Notes: generated by a model not told the origin, from the sequence alone. Counted from the first letter of the stretch, positions 6,303 to 14,769 are shown. The stretch: 15,547 bases of DNA from Eggerthella sp. CAG:368 (GCA_000434775.1 FR895469.1:1-15547); one strand, 5' to 3'. Numbers and translations are program-made.

Positions 6303-8120
6303 CTACGCAGCTGAAATTGCGTTTACCGTTATAAGATTTCCTGTTGATGCGTCAACGGATAAAGTGACCGTATCACCCTCTTTGTAGCGCACTACATCTA
6401 TCACGCTTGCTATAGGACAATCGTAAATCGAGTTACTTCCCTCAATAAGCAGGTAATAGTGAGTGTTTCCATCAAGTACAACAGGGGAAACCGAAATGAT
6501 CTTTCCTGTTATCGACCCCTCAATTGCAGAGGAATTCGATCCGCTAACGGGAGTTATTCCATTGCTTCTCAGCAGCGATTTATACGACTTCTCGCACTCG
6601 CTTAAGGTATTACCCGTTGCAACATTTTGATATCTCTGGATATCAATCATCGCGTACATCTTTACTAACCCTGCATTATCTTTCAATGCCATAAAGTAGG
6701 TTGGCTGACCTTCCACATTAATGAGCAGAGGGAACGTGGAAACATATTTCAAATGCTGAACTTGACCCTCAGCAGAACTCATTGCCGATTCCTCTGTTGC
6801 ACCAGCTACAGGATAGAATTTTGACTCTGCTGTGCGCTGATTAATCAGAACAAAGCCGATGATTGAGTTATCTGATGTTGCTGACGTTACACCACTATAA
6901 ACCCAAACATCATCATCTTGAGCAAGGTAGTTATAGCCAGGCTGACCGTTAGTTCCCGGTGTTGTTTTCTTCACGCCATTCTGACCCAACCAAGAATTGA
7001 TCCAACCGTCAGAGAGAGATCCGCTCCAGTTGTATTGCTGAATAAGCAACTCTGCAGGATAAGCACGGTCAACCCATTGAGGAACCTCGTCCATAGCCAA
7101 ATCTTGGGTTTCGCCAGTACTTGCATTGCATAAAACAACACGCTGGATGGTGGTTCCACCAAAAAGACCAATGGTTCTATCCTGAACAGGATAAATCCAA
7201 TAAGGATTGCCTTCTTCGTCGATTTCAAACGACTTCTCATCAAACATGTAGAACGGATAACTTAACTGAACATGACGATCTACATTATTGAAGAACGGAT
7301 CAGAATCGGAGTAATAAATGGGGTTATCAAGACGAACGATTTCGGTATCCTGAGTACTCATGTTAACGATTACGTAAGCAGGAATGCCACCGTCTTTGTT
7401 TGCCCACCATTTAAAGAAATCCGCATAGTTTAAAGGACTAACGCGCACGGGTGCATCGTGGTAGTTGATCTGCGAATACAAAGAAGATATTTCAAACTGA
7501 CTTACGTAATCTGCCATGGTACCCATGGTTCTATTACCTAAAAGAATCGCAGAATCACGATCGATGAACGGAATCTTACTGTAATCAGCCTCATCGATAT
7601 CCTCAGAGAAGTTTCCTTCCGTAGTTTGCAGGATATTCGAATAGCGCTCAGCATTTCCCGGGAAAAGCGACAGCGATGTTACTGCGCCTAGAACACCAAT
7701 GAGAGCGATAACAACAGGAATTGCCATAAGGTATTTAAATAGCTTTGCCTTCTTTGGACTTGCCTCCCGCTTACCTGCACCATTTTGATAGATTTGGCGG
7801 AAGACGAAAAACACTATAAAACTTGGAAGCAAAATAATGACTGCTATAAACCACCAAAGGTCATCACTATGAATATTGATGGGAGGATGGAACCACCAAT
7901 AACAGAAAGCAGCAATCAAGATAACAAGAATTGCTAAAACGATAAGTGAGCGTTTACCCATTTCAGCGAAGCGTTTTTTAAGGTGACTGAAGTCTGCATT
8001 TCCACCATCAAAGCCTGAGCCACCAAATCCAGTCCCCTTTTCAGTATGAGGAGACCCTCCCATTGCCTGCTTTAAAAAATCAGACCAATCAATTGGACCG
8101 TGTTGATTCGGGTTGTTCAT
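6303..8120 (-). CDS. Uncharacterised membrane protein with large extracytoplasmic domain
   Basis: The 605-residue protein starts with a Gly-rich cytoplasmic segment (1-57). Three hydrophobic helices follow (about 58-77, 88-108 and 129-152), then about 450 mostly polar residues predicted outside the cell. Conspicuous blocks include IDRDSAILLGNRTMG (186-200), FEIDEEGNPYWIYP (298-311), TIGLFGGTTI (317-326), SAMSSAEGQVQHLKY (445-459) and FPLLINVEGQPTYFMALKD (463-481). The last 70 residues (SITGKIISVSP to TLSVDASTGN) look like a small beta-barrel or OB-like module. From memory, similar proteins of unknown function occur in Firmicutes and Actinobacteria, but I can give no family name or function. 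GGAGG lies about five bases before the ATG. It sits alone between two terminators, so it needs its own promoter, which I could not place confidently. Confidence 0.8.
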   Translation of the reverse strand: MNNPNQHGPIDWSDFLKQAMGGSPHTEKGTGFGGSGFDGGNADFSHLKKRFAEMGKRSLIVLAILVILIAAFCYWWFHPPINIHSDDLWWFIAVIILLPSFIVFFVFRQIYQNGAGKREASPKKAKLFKYLMAIPVVIALIGVLGAVTSLSLFPGNAERYSNILQTTEGNFSEDIDEADYSKIPFIDRDSAILLGNRTMGTMADYVSQFEISSLYSQINYHDAPVRVSPLNYADFFKWWANKDGGIPAYVIVNMSTQDTEIVRLDNPIYYSDSDPFFNNVDRHVQLSYPFYMFDEKSFEIDEEGNPYWIYPVQDRTIGLFGGTTIQRVVLCNASTGETQDLAMDEVPQWVDRAYPAELLIQQYNWSGSLSDGWINSWLGQNGVKKTTPGTNGQPGYNYLAQDDDVWVYSGVTSATSDNSIIGFVLINQRTAESKFYPVAGATEESAMSSAEGQVQHLKYVSTFPLLINVEGQPTYFMALKDNAGLVKMYAMIDIQRYQNVATGNTLSECEKSYKSLLRSNGITPVSGSNSSAIEGSITGKIISVSPVVLDGNTHYYLLIEGSNSIYDCPIASVIDVVRYKEGDTVTLSVDASTGNLITVNAISAA

Positions 8121-8204
8121 ATATTCCTCCGAGTCGATTTATTTGAGGAATAATTGTAAACGAATACTACAGAAAAGTTAGATGATTTAACTATTTGTTG
8201 GAGA

Positions 8205-8248
8205 ATAAAGAACAAAACACAAAGAGACCGAACGAGTCAGCCTCTTTG
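8205..8248 (-). terminator. Intrinsic terminator after aconitase
   Basis: On the minus strand CAAAGAG (8248-8242) pairs with CTCTTTG (8226-8220). Five more pairs (two of them G-U) extend the stem to 12 bp around a five-base loop. T-rich sequence follows (TGTTTTGTTCTTT). It ends the HEAT-icd-acnA transcript. Confidence 0.8.
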
Positions 8249-8271
8249 ATTCAAAAACAATACCAACAATA

Positions 8272-10917
8272 CTACTTTACCAGCGAACGAAGGACATACT
8301 GAAGAATGCCTCCGTTGTAGTAATAAGCACCTTCCGTTGGAGTATCAATCCTTACTAAAGCCTTAAAGACAACTTCTTCACCGCTTGGTTTTACCGCCTT
8401 AATATCACCTAACGAAGGTGAAGGAAGCCCCTGCGAAAAATCAATAGGAGCAATGGTAACCTCTTCGGAACCATCCAATCCAAGAGATACAACGCTCTGC
8501 CCTTCTTCAAACTGTAAAGGAAGGATACCCATTCCAATAAGATTTGAACGATGGATACGCTCGAAGCTTTCCGCAAAGACAGCACGTACTCCTTGTAGCA
8601 AAGGGCCTTTCGCTGCCCAATCACGAGAAGAACCGCTACCATACATCTTTCCAGCAAAAACAACTGAAGGAATATTCTCTTCCCCATAGTGCATTGCAGC
8701 ATTGAAGACTGGCTTGATGTTTCCATCGAGGAAATCTTTTGTCCAGCCGCCCTTTCTACCATCAGCAAGCTTATTGCTTAACTTAACGTTCGCAAAAGTA
8801 CCACGCATCATCACCTCGTGATTACCGCGACGAGCACCATACGTGTTGAAATCTTCTTCTTTCACTCCATGATCAAGTAAATAACGCGCAGCTGGAGAGT
8901 TATCTGAAATTGAACCAGCGGGAGAAATATGATCAGTAGTAATAAAATCTCCAACATTGAGAAGCACACGTGCCTGTGAAATAGGTTCAGGTGGTGTAGG
9001 TTCTTTCTTCATACCGTCAAAGTAGGGAGCCCTGCGCACGTAGGTTGAGTCTTCATTCCAAGCAAAGGTGTCACTTGCCTTTCTACTCAACGCACACCAT
9101 GTTTCATCCCCATCAAAAAGCGATGCATTGGCAGCTTCGAAAATAGACTTTGTACAACATTTTTCGAGCAAAAACTCTATTTCTTCCTGATCGGGCAAAA
9201 TATCACGAAGATAGACATCTTCACCCTGAGCGTTTTCACCCAAAGGTTCAGATTCGAAATCAAAATCCATCGTGCCCACAAGAGAATAGGCAATAACGAG
9301 CATCGGAGCCGAAAGATAATTCTGGGAAACATCTGGAGAAATTCTTCCCTCAAAATTACGATTTCCAGATAGGATGCTCGCCAACTCGATATCGTCAGCA
9401 ATGTCATGCATGAAGGGTAAAACTGGGCCAGAATTACCAATACAACTCATGCATCCAAAGCCGCATGTATAAAAACCTAACTTACGAAGACCTGGCATGA
9501 GCCCCGCCGAATCAAGAATAGACTCCGTCGCCCTGCTTCCTGGAGCAAGAATACACTTAACCCAAGGTTTTGGAGACAGCCCCTGATTAGCGGCATTACG
9601 CGCAAGAAGTCCCGCTGCCAACATCATGGATGCATCAGTAGCAGTTGTGCAACTTGTTACCGCCGCAATAGCCAATGCACCATGGGTAAGCTCGTGAGTA
9701 ACTCCGTTGATATCTACGGGAACCCTCTTGTTTAAATCAACACCTCGAGCTTCGCATATTTCACCAAAAGCCTCTTTCATCGAAGAAAAGTCTTTTCTAT
9801 CGTGTGGCCTTGAAGGTCCAGCGATACTGGAAACAACCGATGAAAGATCGAGGGTAAGTACTTTGCTATACTTGCGCTTCTGAACAGTGGGATCATTCCA
9901 GAATCCTTGAGCTTTAGCATAAGCTTCAACAAGAGCAACTTGTTCTTCGCTGCGACCCGTCAGCCTTAAGTAGTCTAATGTTTTGTTATCAACAGGAAAA
10001 AGAGTACATGTTGAACCGTATTCTGGCGTCATATTGGAAATACAGGCGCGCTGGGTTGCACTGAGACTATCTAGCCCTTCCCCAAAACACTCAACAAAAC
10101 AACCAACTACTCCTTCTGCACGAAGCATTTGAGCAAACGTAAGAGAGACATCCATAGCGCTCACGCCCTCGGACAACTCCCCTTTAAGCTCAACGCCAAT
10201 AACACGAGGGACCAACGTGGTAACTGGCTGACCAAGAGCAGCAGCTTCAGCCTCAATACCGCCTACTCCCCAACCAAGCACGCCAATTCCGTTAGCAGTA
10301 GGAGTATGAGAGTCGGTTCCAACAAGCGTATCAAAATAGACAACTTCGTCTTCGCCTACCTCTTTAGTCATAACAACAGACGCAAAACGTTCAATATTTA
10401 GCTGATGACAAATGCCTGCCCCAGGAGGAACAATACGTACATTTTGGAAAGACTCTTGAGACCACTTCAGAAAGTCATAACGTTCTTGATTTCTTTGGAA
10501 CTCTAGCTCCATATTTTTATCGAGAGCACTTTCACAACCAGAAACGTCAGCAATAACTGAATGATCGATAACTAAATCACAAGGAACCTGAGGGTTAATG
10601 TTTTTCGGATCTCCACCAAGATCAATACAGGCTTCACGCATTACAGCAAAATCAACAAAAACGGGAACACCGGTAAAATCCTGGAAGAGAACACGCGCAG
10701 GACTAAATTCTATTTCACTACCCACTTCCCCCTTAAGGCCTGCATCGACTAGACGTTTTGCCAACTCCGCTGCACGTTCGTCGGTTTCAGCTAAACGCAG
10801 AATGTTCTCCAAAAGAACCGTCAATGAATAGGGTAGTTTTTCATGATTTTCAATCGTACTAACTGGATAATACACATACGATTTATCGCCAACCTTCAAC
10901 GTTGCAGAGCGCTTCAT
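8272..10917 (-). CDS. acnA: Aconitate hydratase (aconitase, AcnA/IRP1 type)
   Basis: The 881-residue protein interconverts citrate and isocitrate through cis-aconitate in the cytoplasm, using a [4Fe-4S] cluster. The three cluster cysteines are visible: Cys423 in TSCTTATD and Cys489/Cys492 in GFGCMSCIGNSG. Other landmarks are VGTDSHTPTANGIG (199-212), LAPGSRATE and, in the swivel domain, GDFITTDHISPAGSI and MYGSGSSRDWAAKGP. Length fits AcnA (about 890). The ATG at 10917 is chosen because AGGA lies six bases upstream and family proteins start here; a 70-residue upstream extension runs into the isocitrate dehydrogenase gene and has no aconitase similarity. It lies 43 bases after icd and is followed by a terminator, so the two genes share a transcript and form one pathway. 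Confidence 0.97.
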   Translation of the reverse strand: MKRSATLKVGDKSYVYYPVSTIENHEKLPYSLTVLLENILRLAETDERAAELAKRLVDAGLKGEVGSEIEFSPARVLFQDFTGVPVFVDFAVMREACIDLGGDPKNINPQVPCDLVIDHSVIADVSGCESALDKNMELEFQRNQERYDFLKWSQESFQNVRIVPPGAGICHQLNIERFASVVMTKEVGEDEVVYFDTLVGTDSHTPTANGIGVLGWGVGGIEAEAAALGQPVTTLVPRVIGVELKGELSEGVSAMDVSLTFAQMLRAEGVVGCFVECFGEGLDSLSATQRACISNMTPEYGSTCTLFPVDNKTLDYLRLTGRSEEQVALVEAYAKAQGFWNDPTVQKRKYSKVLTLDLSSVVSSIAGPSRPHDRKDFSSMKEAFGEICEARGVDLNKRVPVDINGVTHELTHGALAIAAVTSCTTATDASMMLAAGLLARNAANQGLSPKPWVKCILAPGSRATESILDSAGLMPGLRKLGFYTCGFGCMSCIGNSGPVLPFMHDIADDIELASILSGNRNFEGRISPDVSQNYLSAPMLVIAYSLVGTMDFDFESEPLGENAQGEDVYLRDILPDQEEIEFLLEKCCTKSIFEAANASLFDGDETWCALSRKASDTFAWNEDSTYVRRAPYFDGMKKEPTPPEPISQARVLLNVGDFITTDHISPAGSISDNSPAARYLLDHGVKEEDFNTYGARRGNHEVMMRGTFANVKLSNKLADGRKGGWTKDFLDGNIKPVFNAAMHYGEENIPSVVFAGKMYGSGSSRDWAAKGPLLQGVRAVFAESFERIHRSNLIGMGILPLQFEEGQSVVSLGLDGSEEVTIAPIDFSQGLPSPSLGDIKAVKPSGEEVVFKALVRIDTPTEGAYYYNGGILQYVLRSLVK

Positions 10918-10960
10918 GCTATTTCCTTTCATGTGTAGTAATTCTTGAAAAATGATGGAG

Positions 10961-12055
10961 CTACATTTTTTCAAGAATAGAGACGAGCTCATCGGTAAAT
11001 TCAGTACATGACGCGGCAGGTAAAGAAGATGCGGTTGCCTTGCGAATATCTGCAGTAAGTACTTTTCCTTCACAGTAAACTTGGCGAATAGCTTCACGAA
11101 TCTTATTTGCTTGTTCAAGTTCTCCAAGATGATCGAGCATCATAGCGGCGGAAAGAATTTCAGCCGTTGGATTGCATATATTTTTGCCAGCAATGTCGGG
11201 AGCAGATCCGTGAACAGCCTCAAAGACAGCATATTCAGAACCAATATTTGCCCCAGGAGCAATACCTAAGCCGCCCACTAAACCCGCACATAAATCACTT
11301 GCAATGTCTCCATACAAATTAGGGAAAACAATAACCTCAAACTGAGAAGGATCAATAACAAGATTCATACAAAAGGCATCGATAATATTGTCGTTAAATT
11401 CAACTTTACCTTCGTAATCTTTAGCAACCTCACGAGCTGTTTTTAAAAAGAGACCATCGGAATACTTCATGATGTTAGCTTTATGAGCAGCAGTAACTTT
11501 TTTATATCCATGTTTCATGGCATAGTCAAACGCAAAACGAACGATTTTTTCTGATTGGGTAATAGAAATTGGTTTAATAGAAATGCCTGAATCTGGGCGA
11601 ATAATACCTGCTTCTTTATCAGCACAGAAGTTAATTAATTCAGCAGCACCTTCACTACCCTCTTCAAATTCGATTCCAGCATAGAGATCCTCAGAGTTTT
11701 CTCTTACGATAGCCAGATCAACATCACTATATCGACCCCCTGCACCAGGAATAGACACAACAGGGCGCAAACAAACATTGAGATTAAGAGTTTTTCGGAG
11801 CGCAACATTCACACTTCTAAATCCCGTGCCAACAGGAGTGGTAATAGGACCCTTAATTGCTACTTTGTTTCTTTTAACTGATTCAATGGTAGATTCAGGA
11901 AGTGGCGTACCGCACTTTTCCATCTGGGAGGAACCAGCTTCAGCTACCTCCCACGATATTTCGGCGCCAGAGGCCTGAACTACTTTCTGCATTGCAGCGG
12001 AAGTCTCGATACCAATACCATCGCCAGGTATAAGAGTTACGGTATGCTGCGACAT
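10961..12055 (-). CDS. icd: NAD-type isocitrate dehydrogenase
   Basis: The 364-residue cytoplasmic enzyme belongs to the isocitrate/isopropylmalate dehydrogenase family. It oxidatively decarboxylates isocitrate to 2-oxoglutarate. The substrate motif SVNVALRK (Ser81, Asn83, Arg87) is the isocitrate type rather than the isopropylmalate type. Lys192, Asp226, Asp250 and Asp254 match catalytic and metal-binding positions. Where the NADP enzyme of E. coli has Lys344-Tyr345, this protein has Asp287-Ile288 in GSAPDIAG, the NAD pattern. It is shorter than E. coli Icd (416), like NAD-type and IDH3 enzymes. The ATG at 12055 has AAGGAG five bases upstream; a GTG two codons earlier is too close to it. It lies 34 bases after the HEAT-like gene and 43 before aconitase. 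A homoisocitrate-type activity is less likely. Confidence 0.92.
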   Translation of the reverse strand: MSQHTVTLIPGDGIGIETSAAMQKVVQASGAEISWEVAEAGSSQMEKCGTPLPESTIESVKRNKVAIKGPITTPVGTGFRSVNVALRKTLNLNVCLRPVVSIPGAGGRYSDVDLAIVRENSEDLYAGIEFEEGSEGAAELINFCADKEAGIIRPDSGISIKPISITQSEKIVRFAFDYAMKHGYKKVTAAHKANIMKYSDGLFLKTAREVAKDYEGKVEFNDNIIDAFCMNLVIDPSQFEVIVFPNLYGDIASDLCAGLVGGLGIAPGANIGSEYAVFEAVHGSAPDIAGKNICNPTAEILSAAMMLDHLGELEQANKIREAIRQVYCEGKVLTADIRKATASSLPAASCTEFTDELVSILEKM

Positions 12056-12089
12056 TATCACTCCTTGTTTTGTAGTGTTTTACATCAAT

Positions 12090-12692
12090 CTAATTAAGAT
12101 TATCAATTATCTGCTGGCTTCTTCTTTTAAGCGCGCCTTTGCCATGCTCAGCATCAAAGGTAACGCGAGCACGAAGCCCTTCCTTGACTGCAGGAGACAG
12201 CTTCCCCTCGGAAAATGAAATAATGGCAACGAGCATGTCCTGATACTCAAAATCACCGTGATAGCATTGAATTGCCTCATCAAGCAATGGCCATATTTTT
12301 TCCGAACGATTCTCTGTTGTTGCTCCTAACTTGCAGAGAAAACGCATGGCCGCAAGCCTTACTAAGCCATTATCCTCATCAAACAACGCGGTTTCTGCAC
12401 CAACAAGAGCCTTATCGCAACCACGAGAGTCGAAAGGAACAAGCGAAGTAAGAATATCAAGTGATTCCCAACGCGTTTGAGCCTCAGGTCTGTTGAGAGC
12501 ATCGACAAACGCATCGAGAAAAGAAAGTAAAGCTTCGGGATTAGCCTTTGCAATTTGAGCAAAAACCGAAGCCGCATTTTGACGGGTGCGTCTCGATGGT
12601 CCTTCCAGTTTCTCGGCCAAATCTGCCATGAGTTTTTCACTTTTTAGTGCCTGCTCTGCAAGTTCCTTAATATTTTGTGACTTTTCACTCAC
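12090..12692 (-). CDS. HEAT-repeat-like helical protein
   Basis: About 200 residues, almost all helical, with several paired-helix units resembling HEAT repeats: RTRQNAASVFAQIAKANPEA, QTRWESLDILTSLVPFD, GLVRLAAMRFLCKLGATT and FEYQDMLVAIISFSEGKL. Each has the Arg/Trp-xx-Ala/Leu pattern of such helices. No catalytic motif, signal peptide or membrane segment is seen; HEAT proteins are usually protein-binding scaffolds. The GTG at 12692 is chosen because GGAGGG lies five bases upstream; a TTG six codons earlier lies upstream of that Shine-Dalgarno. It is the first gene of the likely HEAT-icd-acnA operon, following the rplA terminator. Its partner is unknown; a role linked to the two enzymes is only suggested by position. 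Confidence 0.7.
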   Translation of the reverse strand: MSEKSQNIKELAEQALKSEKLMADLAEKLEGPSRRTRQNAASVFAQIAKANPEALLSFLDAFVDALNRPEAQTRWESLDILTSLVPFDSRGCDKALVGAETALFDEDNGLVRLAAMRFLCKLGATTENRSEKIWPLLDEAIQCYHGDFEYQDMLVAIISFSEGKLSPAVKEGLRARVTFDAEHGKGALKRRSQQIIDNLN

Positions 12693-12761
12693 AAATACCC
12701 TCCGATCCAATTTTTTTCATCTGGAATTAACCTATGAATTTTTATAAAAATATCCAATTTC

Positions 12762-12767
12762 ATTATA
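12762..12767 (-). promoter_or_regulatory. Candidate -10 box for the HEAT-icd-acnA operon
   Basis: A perfect TATAAT on the minus strand lies about 70 bases before the HEAT-like start, in the gap after the rplA terminator where a promoter is required. No convincing -35 box sits 16-18 bases upstream, so this is tentative. A 14-bp AT palindrome (12738-12751) lies just downstream. Confidence 0.35.
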
Positions 12768-12819
12768 AGTGTGCTGAAGAACAATGATGAGGGCAGCTAC
12801 TTTTCTTTCTACGAGAAGA

Positions 12820-12850
12820 ATAAAAAAGCCCGCGGAAAACCGCGGGCTTT
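12820..12850 (-). terminator. Intrinsic terminator after rplA
   Basis: AAAGCCCGCGG (12825-12835) and CCGCGGGCTTT (12840-12850) form a perfect GC-rich 11-bp stem with a four-base loop. On the minus strand a T-run follows (down to about 12822). It lies 25 bases past the rplA stop and closes the secE-nusG-rplK-rplA group. Confidence 0.95.
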
Positions 12851-12875
12851 AGAGTCACAGTAGTGAAGAATAAAA

Positions 12876-13580
12876 CTACTCAGCAGCAGAGGTGTAATCA
12901 CGCGTAACAGAACCATCAACAGGAACACCAGGACCCATTGAAGAAGTTACGGTAATGGACTTAACATACTTACCCTTTGCTGCAGCTGGTTTCATACGAA
13001 TAATTTCATCAAAAACAGCACCGTAGTTTTCTGCGAGCTGCTCTGCGCTGAAGCTACACTTACCAATGATAACGTGGCAAATACCAAAACGGTCTGCACG
13101 ATATTCAACACGGCCACCCTTAAGCTCTTTAATAGCCTTAGCAACATCAGGAGTTACCGTACCAAGCTTAGGGTTAGGCATAAGACCACGCGTACCTAAG
13201 ATTTTACCTAAACGACCAACCTTAGCCATCTGATCTGGGGTAGCAACCGTAGCATCAAAGTTGATGTTACCAGCCTGAATGTCAGCAATAAGTTCATCAG
13301 AACCTACGATATCTGCACCAGCCTCTTCAGCTGCCTTGGCTGCTTCACCTTCAGCAAATACAGCAACACGAACAGTCTTTCCGGAACCATTAGGAAGACT
13401 TACAGTGCCACGAAGCTGCTGATCTGCCTGACGAGTATCAATACCCAAACGGAAGTGAGCCTCTACCGTTTCATCAAAGTTTGCTGGAGCGATTTCTTTT
13501 ACCAAAGAAAGTGCCTCAAGAGGAGCATAAAGCTTTTCTTTATCTACTTTTGCGGCTGCTGCTTCATATTTCTTAGCCAT
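12876..13580 (-). CDS. rplA: Ribosomal protein uL1
   Basis: The 234-residue protein has the standard L1 length and landmarks: ANFDETVEAHFRLGIDTRQADQQLRGTV near the start of domain I, then KILGTRGLMPNPKLGTVTPDV and a final ITVTSSMGPGVPVD. L1 binds 23S rRNA at the mobile stalk near the E site and often represses the L11-L1 mRNA. The ATG at 13580 is chosen over a longer frame (13613) because AAAGGAT lies seven bases upstream and MAKKYEAA fits the family. It follows rplK by 56 bases and ends at a strong terminator; rplJ does not follow, unlike in most bacteria. Confidence 0.98.
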   Translation of the reverse strand: MAKKYEAAAAKVDKEKLYAPLEALSLVKEIAPANFDETVEAHFRLGIDTRQADQQLRGTVSLPNGSGKTVRVAVFAEGEAAKAAEEAGADIVGSDELIADIQAGNINFDATVATPDQMAKVGRLGKILGTRGLMPNPKLGTVTPDVAKAIKELKGGRVEYRADRFGICHVIIGKCSFSAEQLAENYGAVFDEIIRMKPAAAKGKYVKSITVTSSMGPGVPVDGSVTRDYTSAAE

Positions 13581-13636
13581 TAAATTTATCCTTTCGTGGT
13601 CATGACGAGCCAAAATGCTCTGCCACTTACGCTACG

Positions 13637-14134
13637 TTATTCTGCGTCTTCGCCCTGAAGAATTGCCTGAAGACGACGAGTGATCTTGTATTCCTTCTTA
13701 GGAGCACGACCCTCAATAGTTACACCCATAGAGCGTGCAGTACCAGCAACGATTTCCATAGCTGCTTCAATGGTGTTTGCATTCAAGTCTGGCATCTTAA
13801 CCTCTGCAATCTCGCGAAGCTGCTGCTCGGTCAATTCGCCAACCTTCTTAAGTTGAGGAATACCCGATCCACCCTTAAGACCAAGCTTTTCCTTAATCAA
13901 GAAAGCAGCTGGAGGGGTTTTGCAAACAAAATCGAAGGTTTTATCTTCATAGATAGTAATTTCAACAGGAATAATAGTTCCTGACTGGTCCTGCGTTGCT
14001 GCATTAAATGCCTGGCAGAACTGCATAATATTAACGCCCTGAGCACCCAAAGCAGGGCCAACAGGAGGAGCAGGATTAGCAGCACCTGCTGGAATTTGGA
14101 GCTTAACAAAGCCCGTTGCCTTTTTATCAGCCAT
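13637..14134 (-). CDS. rplK: Ribosomal protein uL11 with C-terminal extension
   Basis: The protein has 165 residues against the usual ~141. The core is typical: KLQIPAGAANPAPPVGPALG (11-30) of the Pro-rich N-terminal domain that binds thiopeptide antibiotics with 23S rRNA, then FDFVCKTPPAAFLIKEK and the C-terminal rRNA-binding GTARSMGVTIEG (131-142). After residue 142 there are 23 extra residues, RAPKKEYKITRR then LQAILQGEDAE: basic, then acidic. L11 forms the base of the factor-binding stalk with L10 and helps activate RelA in many bacteria. The ATG at 14134 has AAAGGA upstream; a 29-residue longer frame has no L11 similarity. It is followed by rplA. Confidence 0.97.
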   Translation of the reverse strand: MADKKATGFVKLQIPAGAANPAPPVGPALGAQGVNIMQFCQAFNAATQDQSGTIIPVEITIYEDKTFDFVCKTPPAAFLIKEKLGLKGGSGIPQLKKVGELTEQQLREIAEVKMPDLNANTIEAAMEIVAGTARSMGVTIEGRAPKKEYKITRRLQAILQGEDAE

Positions 14135-14235
14135 CTCAGTGGTTCCTTTCGACTGAAAACTAATTTCTACTATGACAAGCGCGGTGCGAGAAGCCCTGTC
14201 CACATGCAGGCGCAAACACACGCATTGTAATCAAC

Positions 14236-14766
14236 TTAAATTTTTGCCACCTGATCAAAAGAAAGCTCAACAGGGGTTTCGCGACCAAAGATGGAAACCA
14301 AAACCTTTACTTTTCCTGACTCAGGGGACACCTCGGATACCACACCATCAAACTCTGCAAGAGGACCAGAAATAACCTTAACGGACTGGCCAACTTCAAT
14401 ACTAGTTGAAGTTTTCTTTGGTGCTTCATGACTCGTACGTTTCATAATTTTGTTGTACTCTTCACGAGTAAGCGGAGAAGGATTACCTTGACTCCCAACA
14501 AAACCAGTAACACCTTGAGTGTTTCGTACTGCAGCCCAGCTACGGTCATCAAGTTCCATACGAACAAGAACATACCCCGGGAAAACCTTCTTTTCGGTTT
14601 CTACCCTACGACCACCATCTTTGATCTCCGTAACTGATTCGGTAGGAATTTCGATAGCGAAAACATTGTTCTCAAGACCCATTGCCTCAATGCGATTCTC
14701 GAGATTTTTCTTTACCTTATTCTCATATCCAGAATACGTATGCAATACGTACCACTTCTTAGTCAT
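14236..14766 (-). CDS. nusG: Transcription termination/antitermination factor NusG
   Basis: The 176-residue protein has the NGN domain (WYVLHTYSGYENKVKKNLENR at 5-25, VFPGYVLVRMELDD at 61-74, NTQGVTGFVG at 82-91) and a C-terminal KOW domain (VGQSVKVISGPLAEFDGVV, 125-143, ending VELSFDQVAKI). NusG binds RNA polymerase, affects pausing and couples transcription with ribosomes or Rho. No long N-terminal acidic extension is present, unlike in many high-GC actinobacteria. The ATG lies three bases after the secE stop, with GGGAG eight bases upstream inside the secE end, a tightly coupled pair. A 101-base gap to rplK follows; no terminator was seen in it. Confidence 0.98.
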   Translation of the reverse strand: MTKKWYVLHTYSGYENKVKKNLENRIEAMGLENNVFAIEIPTESVTEIKDGGRRVETEKKVFPGYVLVRMELDDRSWAAVRNTQGVTGFVGSQGNPSPLTREEYNKIMKRTSHEAPKKTSTSIEVGQSVKVISGPLAEFDGVVSEVSPESGKVKVLVSIFGRETPVELSFDQVAKI

Positions 14767-14769
14767 GAA

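Noticed and set aside
10918..11127. A 70-residue N-terminal extension of aconitase on the minus strand
   Set aside because: It overlaps the 3' end of icd in another frame and has no aconitase similarity. A good Shine-Dalgarno precedes the internal ATG at 10917, where family proteins begin.
12738..12751. 14-bp perfect palindrome ATTTTTATAAAAAT upstream of the HEAT-like gene
   Set aside because: It is made only of A/T in an AT-rich promoter region, so chance is likely; noted but not claimed as an operator.
14135..14235. Possible L11/L1 autoregulatory leader between nusG and rplK
   Set aside because: A short CCTG/CAGG hairpin is present but I could not identify an L1-binding mimic or a terminator with confidence.
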